This document shows, piece after piece, positions 1 to 6,668 of a DNA stretch of 9,718 bases. This DNA is from Candidatus Bathyarchaeota archaeon (GTDB lineage Archaea; Asgardarchaeota; Lokiarchaeia; Sigyniarchaeales; Sigyniarchaeaceae), in the NCBI GenBank assembly GCA_014729935.1, contig WJJB01000461.1, positions 1-9,718 of the forward strand, in the 5' to 3' direction. Position numbers and translations under genes: made by a program. Positions within the stretch are counted from its first letter, which is position 1, and each line of letters starts with the position of its first letter. Below the pieces are notes generated by a model, which ran no database searches, had not been told where the DNA came from, and saw only the letters and a program-made list of their open reading frames with translations.

Positions 1-3
1 CCG

Positions 4-38
4 TCATATAAAACAATTGTCTTTACATCGGTGTAAAG
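4..38 (-). promoter_or_regulatory. Palindrome beside a TATA-like box at the left edge
   Basis: Bases 21-38 form a perfect inverted repeat, CTTTACA-tcgg-TGTAAAG, with 7-base arms and a 4-base loop. Read on the - strand, a TATA-like TTTTATAT follows at about 13-6. This is the layout of an archaeal promoter with an operator or activator site just upstream, which would serve a gene starting beyond the left edge. Alternatively the hairpin is a weak terminator for the small gene ending at base 70, since it lies about 32 bases past that stop and is followed by a T-rich stretch. The sequence does not decide between the two. Confidence 0.35.
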
Positions 39-69
39 TGGGTATCGCCACGGTCCAATTTAGCGATCC

Positions 70-408
70 CTATCCTTTCACCAGCTCACTCGCCGATTCA
101 AAACTGCCGCCAAGATTGGCGTTGTTGTCACCCGTGACGATCACCTCGCCGGAGTTGATGTTGATGGTGCCTTCCAGCGTCACGTGCCCCGGCTCGTCGT
201 TCACCTTCGGCAGCGCGATGATGAATGCCATCTCGTTGCTGGGGTTCTCGGGGGTGCTATGGAGCGTGTACTCGATGGTACATCCCTTCCCCTCGATATA
301 CGCCGCGAAGGCATCCAGGTACCGGGTGAAATCGCCCAGGGTCTGGAACGCCTGCCCGGTTTCCGGGACCACCACCCACAGGTCCCGCCACTCGACGCCG
401 CAGACCAC
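70..408 (-). CDS. Small hypothetical protein, GC-rich, 112 aa
   Basis: I do not recognise this protein. It has no signal peptide, membrane segment or cysteine cluster. The N-terminal part is aromatic and mixed alpha/beta (VEWRDLWVVV, then a helix around DFTRYLDAFAAYIEGKG). The C-terminal half looks beta-rich, with an alternating stretch near residues 75-98 (VTLEGTININSGEVIVTGDN). GC over 121-420 is about 63% (188 of 300 bases), well above the neighbours, and the frame is open with codon choice typical of a real gene. The start used is GTG at 408. No Shine-Dalgarno site is visible, but a TATA-like box lies about 38 bases upstream. An ATG at 416 sits in the wrong frame, so the start is uncertain. 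It is separated by 82 bases from the methyltransferase gene on the same strand and may be an independent unit. Confidence 0.6.
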   Translation of the reverse strand: MVCGVEWRDLWVVVPETGQAFQTLGDFTRYLDAFAAYIEGKGCTIEYTLHSTPENPSNEMAFIIALPKVNDEPGHVTLEGTININSGEVIVTGDNNANLGGSFESASELVKG

Positions 409-441
409 GCGCCCATGGAAATTACACTATTTTGCATAGAT

Positions 442-451
442 GATATACATG
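442..451 (-). promoter_or_regulatory. TATA-like box upstream of the small GC-rich gene
   Basis: On the - strand the sequence reads CATGTATATC. Its centre is about 26 bases from base 420, which would place a transcription start a few bases before the ATG at 416 and the GTG at 408. That spacing fits archaeal promoters with very short leaders. It lies in the 82-base AT-rich gap after the methyltransferase stop. No other feature is seen in that gap. Confidence 0.4.
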
Positions 452-490
452 AACGCCCGGATGAAATAGTCAACAATTCAGGTTGTAACA

Positions 491-3322
491 TCATCCTTCC
501 AAGAACCGCAAGATGAGTGATCTGCATCTCGGTGGCACGTCATAGATATCGAAGACCAAAGCATCTAGGCATTGTTCAAGCTGCTCGAGTTGTACTTCAC
601 CGAGTCCCACCTCAGATCCACCCAGATCGTCACCCCCGCTATCTATACTTAGCAATGAAGTGATCTCGCTAACTAGCCTGGATATTTGCAATTGTTGCTC
701 GCGCGTGCCAATTATAATGGGGGGAGCGGTTGCCTTGAGCTTGCTAGGCTCGTATTTACGAGCATCACCTCCATGGTACTTGGCACCATGAGCACGGAAC
801 CAGTATTCGGAAAGCTTGCTATTCAAGATTCCCACGAGCACTTCATGTGGGATTTCACGTGAAATGATCATGGTATTGGTGCCCTTGAAGGCGTGCTTGC
901 TCTTATCCAATGCAAACGTGGGACAGGATGCGGTGCGCGGGCACAGGATCTTGACAGGCGATTGCCTGAGGAGATGCAGGTTTCGAACGTTGGGGAACTT
1001 CCACCAATCGTTTTCCTCGTGATCCACGCGTTCTTTCAAGATACCGTGGAGTGTAGGGCATGCCTGCTTGAAGGTTCTTTCGGATTGGTAATCGTTTGCA
1101 ACTATCCAGTATCGCTTTTGGGAAGGAACCAGCACGTACCGTTGAATTTCGGATGCATCAAGCACTATCCGCAAGCATGCCTGCCGTTCCTTTATTGGAA
1201 GGGAAAGGAATTCATCCTGGGTGATTTCAAAGCATTTCGCCAAGTGAATTGGCGGTTGGAATCCCCCACGCACGAGGAACAGGTTAGGATCGTCGAGGTG
1301 CATGGCTGGCAGGGCCATCACGTGCTTCTTGAACTCTTGATGCCATGTGGGAAGGAACTTCCAAGGACGATCGACCAGATCACTCGTGGCCATCACCAAG
1401 CTACGATGGAATTTTCCAGAGGCTAAAGTCAAGCTAATCTCGTCCAAGTTCGTGGCATCAACATGATGATGCACGATCGTTCCCTTTTCGATTCCGTTCC
1501 CGATTCCAGCTTGGCGTTCAGGAACCACAATGTCATCCTCCATCCCAGCCTTCCATGCGAGCAGGATCAATGAATTGGTGCTAATCGTGGCTTGCATGCT
1601 TTGGAACATGTTGATATCGGGGTTGAAGGTGATTAATTCGATCTTCTCGCAAGATTCCAAGATGTAATTCCTGAAGGGAAGTGCCTTCTCGTGATGCAAC
1701 CACTCTTGTGGCAGGAGAAAACAGGCAATGCCCCCAGGTCGCAACTGTGCCATGACTTTCACGAGAAAGAAGAGGTATAGGTTCGGTTGTGCATCGGGAT
1801 GATTGCATCGTGCATCATGCTCGAAACCGAGAAAGTTTCCGTCAGCTAGTGCCTCTCGCTGGGGGGCAGGTATATACTTCCAAGGTATGTACGGGGGATT
1901 GGCAACCACAGCATCGATGGATTCAGCATTAGGAAGATTATTGGACTTGATGAAGTTTTGCGCATCAATCATGATGTCCACGCGATCGATCTTCCCCTCG
2001 AGATGAAGGGCATGAAGGTGTAATGATGTCTTGGCGATCGCTACAGCACGCCTGTCGACATCAACACCGACAAGCTGCAATTCGGCAAGAGGAGCTATGG
2101 CAGGAATATGGCAATCCCGCTGCTTCCCTCCATGATCATGGATGAAATCTAAGAACTTTCGGAGGAAAGATCCAGTGCCGCATGCGGGATCGAGTATGGT
2201 GTAGCCATGATCACGGTGCCTTCTACGAGTTTTCCCGCACCGTGGATGGTTCAACCATTCATCAAACGCCCGAGAGATCATATAATGCACCAAGAAATCG
2301 GGCGTGTAATACAATCCAAGTGCTTGCTTCCGTGCTTCATCAACGAGAACCTCATGGAGGAACCCGTGGATATCCATCTTGATGGAGGAAAGATCAAACG
2401 ACTCTGCCAAGGGGTAATTCTTTGGCAGGGAATCGATAAAGTGAAGGAAATCCTGGTACCCTTCAAAGGTTTCGCTGGTAGATCCATCAAGAAATCCGAA
2501 ATCATTCATGAGATCCAAGAATATCTTCCGAACCTCTTGATTTCGAGGGAATGGTGCCCTGCTGCTGTACTCTTTGGCCTCGTTGCTTTGTATTACCTTG
2601 GCAAGATCACCAGGTAATCGCTCGCGTTCATTAATTTCCCTCATGAATAAAAGCAGGTGAAGGAAGGATCCAAGATTCATGGCATCAATGCCACGAGTTT
2701 CAAGATAATCAAGAGGCATGGCGGCCGCTTGCTCGATTTTAACTTTTAAAAACATTTCAAGAGTGATTTTCTCGATCTTGCTCGAGGCACTTTCAACCTT
2801 CGCAATCATCCCGAGTAAGGAGCCATCGATCACGCCATCTCGCGAAATCAGTGAAATATCCTCCAATCCAAGTTTCCTAAATGGGTGGCTGGCATGTGAG
2901 GGTCCAGCAGATAAACAATTAAGGTGCCTATCACCCGTTAGTTCCCACAACTCGGGAAAAATGAGTTGGAAGCCTTCAAAGTCCAAAATGATAATAGCGG
3001 GACAACCATGTATCCAAGCTTCCCTCGAGATCATTCCCGGGTCCGTTCCAAGTGTTGCTTCCGTCATTTTAGCCTTGGATACCAAGTAAAACATTGGTAG
3101 CCAATTCAGGTGCACCTCGATCCATCCAGGAAGATGGGGTCGTGGTCCTCGGACTACCAATTCCCTTTCGGCATCCCACCCAAGTTTCACGAGCACTTTC
3201 GTTAGGAAAGCTACATCCATGCCAATGCCTGCTTTTTCCATGATTGCGTCGGCTATCATCGACTCAACGGAGAGATTGGCATCTGGGGTGTGCGCATGCA
3301 CGAATTCATCATCTTCATTCAA
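491..3322 (-). CDS. Type IIG/Eco57I-like N6-adenine DNA methyltransferase with degenerate nuclease-like N-terminus
   Basis: This 943-residue protein should transfer a methyl group from S-adenosylmethionine to adenine N6 in a specific DNA site. Visible motifs in order: GLYYTP near 336 (motif X region), DPACGTGSF at 378-386 (SAM-binding motif I), GVDVDRRAV near 419 (motif II), and NPPY at 475-478 (catalytic motif IV). A TaqI-type specificity region follows: GGFQPP at 686-691, then GILNSKLSEYW and AKYHGGDARKYEP near 831-859. The first ~130 residues resemble the PD-(D/E)XK domain of type IIG and HsdR proteins, from LGWD to EGFQLIF. The expected acidic residues look replaced: the E-x-K position reads SKAK, and no PD is present. 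It may therefore be a methylase without its own cutting activity. The frame begins at TTG 3322, overlapping the stop of the upstream gene, with no clear Shine-Dalgarno site. Later ATGs (residues 22 and 29) are alternatives. No separate restriction gene lies nearby in this window. Confidence 0.9.
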   Translation of the reverse strand: MNEDDEFVHAHTPDANLSVESMIADAIMEKAGIGMDVAFLTKVLVKLGWDAERELVVRGPRPHLPGWIEVHLNWLPMFYLVSKAKMTEATLGTDPGMISREAWIHGCPAIIILDFEGFQLIFPELWELTGDRHLNCLSAGPSHASHPFRKLGLEDISLISRDGVIDGSLLGMIAKVESASSKIEKITLEMFLKVKIEQAAAMPLDYLETRGIDAMNLGSFLHLLLFMREINERERLPGDLAKVIQSNEAKEYSSRAPFPRNQEVRKIFLDLMNDFGFLDGSTSETFEGYQDFLHFIDSLPKNYPLAESFDLSSIKMDIHGFLHEVLVDEARKQALGLYYTPDFLVHYMISRAFDEWLNHPRCGKTRRRHRDHGYTILDPACGTGSFLRKFLDFIHDHGGKQRDCHIPAIAPLAELQLVGVDVDRRAVAIAKTSLHLHALHLEGKIDRVDIMIDAQNFIKSNNLPNAESIDAVVANPPYIPWKYIPAPQREALADGNFLGFEHDARCNHPDAQPNLYLFFLVKVMAQLRPGGIACFLLPQEWLHHEKALPFRNYILESCEKIELITFNPDINMFQSMQATISTNSLILLAWKAGMEDDIVVPERQAGIGNGIEKGTIVHHHVDATNLDEISLTLASGKFHRSLVMATSDLVDRPWKFLPTWHQEFKKHVMALPAMHLDDPNLFLVRGGFQPPIHLAKCFEITQDEFLSLPIKERQACLRIVLDASEIQRYVLVPSQKRYWIVANDYQSERTFKQACPTLHGILKERVDHEENDWWKFPNVRNLHLLRQSPVKILCPRTASCPTFALDKSKHAFKGTNTMIISREIPHEVLVGILNSKLSEYWFRAHGAKYHGGDARKYEPSKLKATAPPIIIGTREQQLQISRLVSEITSLLSIDSGGDDLGGSEVGLGEVQLEQLEQCLDALVFDIYDVPPRCRSLILRFLEG

Positions 3323-4818
3323 CTGAAATCACGGTTATGTCCATTGATTGCAGGACCTACATTAAAAAAAGGACGACATTTTCCTATCAACGGCCCTTCC
3401 CTACCAAGGGGAAGGGAATTAAATGCCCTTGAAAAATCTCGCAAGGCATGGTCGGGACTCGCGTACACGGGTATAGAGAGTGCTTTGCACTTCTCATGCC
3501 ATTCTACTATCAAATCATCGTGGCCCCCCAATAGCGCCAGCATGAGTGGCACGTTGGGATGTTCTTGCCTGCGCAACGCAATATCAGCCCAATCCAATAG
3601 GGATTCCGGCATGGCGAGCGTCACGAGCAAGATCCCGTCAAGGGGCTCCTGGTAGAGTATCTCCAACATCTTGGCATGAGCCACTTCTGATCCATTACGC
3701 TCGATGGCAGCCCATGAATCTATGGGATTGGTAAAAGCGAACCAGTTAGGGAATAATTTGGATATCGCTTTCCTTGCATCCCGTGAAAGCGGGGGTACCT
3801 GCAAGTGATATAATTCAGCTGCATCAAGGCTTAAAGCGCATCCCGCACCGGAAATGGAAACTATAGCAATATTTTTTCCACGGGGTATCCCTGCTGCATG
3901 GAGGAAACGCCCCATATCCCAAAATTCTTCAAAATTAGCCACGCGTTGCATTCCGGTAGATTTCAATACTGCCGAAAAGATGCGATCATCTCCGGCGATG
4001 GATCCGGTATGGCTTGTAACCATTTGAGCCCCCGCCTTGCTTCTCCCGGACTTCAAGATGAATATTGGCTTTCCGTGAACCTTGATGGCTTGCCTTCCCT
4101 GCATCATGAAATCACGCCCGCTCCTAGCATCCTCCAGGTACAAGAAAATCGCCCCGGTGGATGGATCGTTCGTCAAGTACTCCAAGACATGCTTCTCGTT
4201 CATGTCCATCTTATTCCCGAGGCAGATAACCTTGGACACCGGAAAGAGATCCCGGGCAAGGATTCGCTGAAGGTAACCAGATGCAATCAATCCCGTTTGT
4301 CCCGCGATTGCAATCCCCGGGCTAGCCTGCACGGGTAACTCTTCGAAGGGGATTAGGGACGTGTTTGTCCGCGAATTGAAATCAATGATACCGATGGAAT
4401 TGGGGCCCAGTACCAGGGGTCGATGTTCCATCTTTGATAGTTGGAGCAACATGGCTCGCTTGCATTCTTCACTGGCTGCTGGAGTTTCCGCGAGTTGCCC
4501 AGATTCAATGATCATGGTATTCACCGCATTGGTACAGCATTCCTTGAACGCTGCATGCACGTGTGCGGGTGGAAGACAGATCACAGCCAAATCAATTGGA
4601 TAAGCTACCCTGGGAAGTGAGACAATCGAGGGAAATGTCTCGATGCCAAGAATCTCAGCGTGATTTGGATTGATGGGATACAACCCCCGGGTGAAATTTC
4701 CTTGGAGTAAATTCTTGAGAATGTTATTCCCCGATTTCCCGTGGGTCGCCGATGCTCCCAGCAAGGCCACAGATTCTGGCTGGAACATTGCTTCGAGGGA
4801 TGCCCCGTGGGATGCCAT
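3319..4818 (-). CDS. ADP-forming acetyl/acyl-CoA synthetase, alpha subunit
   Basis: This 499-residue protein matches the alpha subunit of the ADP-forming acyl-CoA synthetases (succinyl-CoA synthetase superfamily). These convert acyl-CoA, ADP and phosphate to acid, CoA and ATP in archaeal fermentation of sugars, peptides or fatty acids. An N-terminal CoA-binding Rossmann domain begins with SVALLGAS at about 16-23. GPNSIGI at about 138-144 is the family's GPN-x-x-G loop. TSHTGSIAGDD carries the phosphohistidine candidate His270. Three flavodoxin-like domains would fill the length, which is slightly longer than the usual ~460. The last ~25 residues are a tail I cannot assign. An upstream GTG at 4860 would add 14 residues, but ATG 4818 is preferred because a TATA-like box lies 26 bases before it. 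No beta (ATP-grasp) subunit is in the window. The gene overlaps the methyltransferase start by four bases. Acyl substrate is unknown. Confidence 0.9.
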   Translation of the reverse strand: MASHGASLEAMFQPESVALLGASATHGKSGNNILKNLLQGNFTRGLYPINPNHAEILGIETFPSIVSLPRVAYPIDLAVICLPPAHVHAAFKECCTNAVNTMIIESGQLAETPAASEECKRAMLLQLSKMEHRPLVLGPNSIGIIDFNSRTNTSLIPFEELPVQASPGIAIAGQTGLIASGYLQRILARDLFPVSKVICLGNKMDMNEKHVLEYLTNDPSTGAIFLYLEDARSGRDFMMQGRQAIKVHGKPIFILKSGRSKAGAQMVTSHTGSIAGDDRIFSAVLKSTGMQRVANFEEFWDMGRFLHAAGIPRGKNIAIVSISGAGCALSLDAAELYHLQVPPLSRDARKAISKLFPNWFAFTNPIDSWAAIERNGSEVAHAKMLEILYQEPLDGILLVTLAMPESLLDWADIALRRQEHPNVPLMLALLGGHDDLIVEWHEKCKALSIPVYASPDHALRDFSRAFNSLPLGREGPLIGKCRPFFNVGPAINGHNRDFS

Positions 4819-4839
4819 GATATGATCTGCGCATCGGGG

Positions 4840-4849
4840 TTTAAAAAGC
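4840..4849 (-). promoter_or_regulatory. TATA-like box for the acyl-CoA synthetase gene
   Basis: The - strand reads GCTTTTTAAA. Its centre is about 26 bases from the A of ATG 4818, so transcription would start at or next to the start codon (leaderless). No Shine-Dalgarno site precedes that ATG, which agrees. This box supports both the start chosen for the gene and an archaeal host. The 120-base region 4819-4938 also has to hold the promoter of the divergent effector gene. Confidence 0.55.
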
Positions 4850-4899
4850 TGGCTAGCCACCGGGAGGTGATATCAAATTCTAATAGCACCAATCACTGG

Positions 4900-4908
4900 T
4901 TTGTAAAG
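4900..4908 (+). promoter_or_regulatory. Possible TATA-like box for the CARF-TIR/cas6 operon
   Basis: TTTGTAAAG lies about 35 bases before the ATG at 4939, inside the divergent intergenic region. Transcription from it would begin near 4928-4930, giving a leader just long enough to include GGAG at 4929-4932. The match to a TATA box is weak, and this is the best candidate rather than a firm call. Confidence 0.25.
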
Positions 4909-4928
4909 AAGGATACATGAGATCCCTT

Positions 4929-4932
4929 GGAG
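4929..4932 (+). promoter_or_regulatory. Ribosome binding site that fixes the CARF-TIR start
   Basis: GGAG is followed by six bases and then ATG 4939. An in-frame TTG at 4927 lies upstream of this site and is therefore unlikely to be the start. Confidence 0.6.
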
Positions 4933-4938
4933 AGACAC

Positions 4939-6663
4939 ATGACCAACGTTTTCATCACCATGCTGGGCACTACTGATTACATCAAGTGCAATTACGTCTT
5001 CGAAGATGGCACGGTGGCACGTGATACGCGATTCATCCAAGCAGCAATTGCATCAACGCAGTGCATGGATTGGACGTCCACCGACAAGATTGTCATCTTG
5101 ATGACCGGGGAATCCTTCACGAGAAATTGGTTAGATGATGGCATACACGGGAAGAATGGCGTTCCGCTGAAAAGGGATGGTTTGAAAAACATCTTGGATT
5201 CTCTCGGCCTCCGGTGCCAGATCGTTCCCATCTCGGATGTCCCCACCGGTTCCACCCAAGCAGAAATTTGGAAGATCTTCGAAGTTATATTGAATCATAT
5301 CCCGCAAGATGCGAAAGTGGTGTTCGACATCACCCACGGATTTCGCTCCCTACCATTGCTCGTGATGCTCATTCTTGATTACGCGAGGGTTCTCAAGCAA
5401 GTCACGATAGAAAGCATATTCTATGGAGCATTTGAATCCCTTGGCATTAAAGGCAGGATCATGGAATTGGAGCTGGCCGAGCGCAACGTGCCCGTATGGA
5501 ATTTTCTCCCGTTCTCCAGCTTGACCAAGTGGACTCGAGCATTGGAAGCACTGCTCCAGGATGGCTCAGCTACAAGGCTCATGGAGCTATCAGGAAAGGA
5601 TATTAGTTCTCTCGCGTGCGGTGGGGATGAACACGCATCAAGGATGAAAGAAGTCTCTTACATCACCGGCATCATTAACGATCTCGTGTTGGATATCAAG
5701 CAAGGTAAAGCATGCGACATCATCAAGAACGAAAACTATGGAGAAGTCTTGGAAAAAATAGAATACATGAAAAGTGGAGTTATTCCCCCCTTGAAACCAC
5801 TGCTCTCTCTCTTGGAAAACAGGATGCACCAATTCAAGAATAATGACCTGAGAAACGGGTACGTGGCCGTGGAGTGGTGCATCGAGCAAGGTCTACTTCA
5901 ACAGGGATTCCTCCTGTTAAAGGAAACATTGATTTCAGAATTGATAGCCAAGCATGATGGACAACACATGATCAACCGCGTTGCAACACGAAACCTCTAC
6001 AGGGGCGTGGTGAATGCGCTCGTTCATGGTGGGGATGAAGGATGGTGGACGGTTGAATGCAAGGATTATCCTGGCAAAGCCAGGGAACTCACGCGCATGT
6101 TCCCAAAGGATGTTGTGACCCTTTTCAGCATGATAGAAGAAAGCCTTGGTATCTTGGAAACGGGTGGATTTCTCGAAGGACACGGGATGCACGTGGATCT
6201 CAAAAATCAACTGGAGAGATGCTATACCGTTCTCGGGATCACCCTGAAGGGAAACGAGCGGGTGTTTGATATATTTATATCTCATAAATCAGTAGATTTC
6301 GAAAGCATGGCCAAGCCTTTACACGATTTTTTCGTCAAAAACGGATTTCGAGTTTTTCTATCCGAAATCACCCTAAAAGACATCGCCAAATCAGAATTCA
6401 ACGAAGTAATTGACACGGCAATCGATAACTCCCGGCACATGATCGTGTGTGCGTCATGTATCGAGAATCTTTCCAGCGGGTGGGTTAAGGATGAGTGGAA
6501 CCTATTCTTGAACGAGCTCAGGTCCTCTAGGAAATCAGGAAACTTGGTAGTCGTGCTTGATCCACGCGTCCAAATAGGTAAATTACCGCTGTCGCTTAGA
6601 AACAAAACTGTCATCCGGACAGATGATAACTGGAATGATGATCTCCTGCCATACTTCAGGTGA
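4939..6663 (+). CDS. CARF-TIR type III CRISPR effector (Cat1-like), with degenerate HEPN-like middle region
   Basis: This 574-residue protein is a predicted ancillary effector that senses cyclic oligoadenylate from Cas10 and destroys NAD+. The CARF domain, about 1-190, is of the Csx1/TM1812 type: MLGTTDY at 8-14, TRFIQAA at 30-36 and the hallmark FDITHGFRSLP at 129-139. A helical region, about 190-438, corresponds in size and place to the HEPN domain of Csx1 proteins. Where a HEPN active site would read R-N-x-x-x-H, this protein has VNALVHGG (358-365): His363 and Asn359 are kept and Arg is Val. The TIR domain is about 442-574, with DIFISHKS at 444-451, then LSSGWVKDEW, in which Glu519 fits the TIR NADase catalytic glutamate. 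The family Cat1 (CARF-TIR) is known to cleave NAD+, so that role is inferred here. ATG 4939 is chosen on its Shine-Dalgarno site. It is followed five bases later by cas6 in one operon. Confidence 0.88.
   Translation: MTNVFITMLGTTDYIKCNYVFEDGTVARDTRFIQAAIASTQCMDWTSTDKIVILMTGESFTRNWLDDGIHGKNGVPLKRDGLKNILDSLGLRCQIVPISDVPTGSTQAEIWKIFEVILNHIPQDAKVVFDITHGFRSLPLLVMLILDYARVLKQVTIESIFYGAFESLGIKGRIMELELAERNVPVWNFLPFSSLTKWTRALEALLQDGSATRLMELSGKDISSLACGGDEHASRMKEVSYITGIINDLVLDIKQGKACDIIKNENYGEVLEKIEYMKSGVIPPLKPLLSLLENRMHQFKNNDLRNGYVAVEWCIEQGLLQQGFLLLKETLISELIAKHDGQHMINRVATRNLYRGVVNALVHGGDEGWWTVECKDYPGKARELTRMFPKDVVTLFSMIEESLGILETGGFLEGHGMHVDLKNQLERCYTVLGITLKGNERVFDIFISHKSVDFESMAKPLHDFFVKNGFRVFLSEITLKDIAKSEFNEVIDTAIDNSRHMIVCASCIENLSSGWVKDEWNLFLNELRSSRKSGNLVVVLDPRVQIGKLPLSLRNKTVIRTDDNWNDDLLPYFR
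6658..6663 (+). promoter_or_regulatory. Ribosome binding site of cas6 inside the end of the effector gene
   Basis: AGGTGA spans the last codon and stop of the CARF-TIR gene and lies five bases before ATG 6669. It selects that ATG over the in-frame GTG at 6660. The overlap of binding site and stop codon suggests translational coupling of cas6 to the effector. Confidence 0.7.
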
Positions 6664-6668
6664 CCATC

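Noticed and set aside
201..527. Open frame on the - strand across the small gene, opening with the ATG at 416
   Set aside because: Its product is rich in Arg, Ser, Pro and Trp in the way typical of an off-frame reading of GC-rich DNA; the 70-408 frame has balanced composition and plausible secondary structure.
893..1426. 177-codon open frame on the + strand inside the methyltransferase gene
   Set aside because: Lies wholly opposite conserved methyltransferase TRD sequence; no recognisable domain or ribosome binding site.
3319..4860. GTG 4860 as start of the acyl-CoA synthetase gene
   Set aside because: It would place the TATA-like box inside the coding sequence and adds 14 residues not typical of the family; ATG 4818 fits a leaderless start.
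4861..4870. GGGAGGTGA as a ribosome binding site on the + strand
   Set aside because: It lies about 70 bases before ATG 4939 with no start codon at proper distance in a long frame; GGAG at 4929 is the better site.
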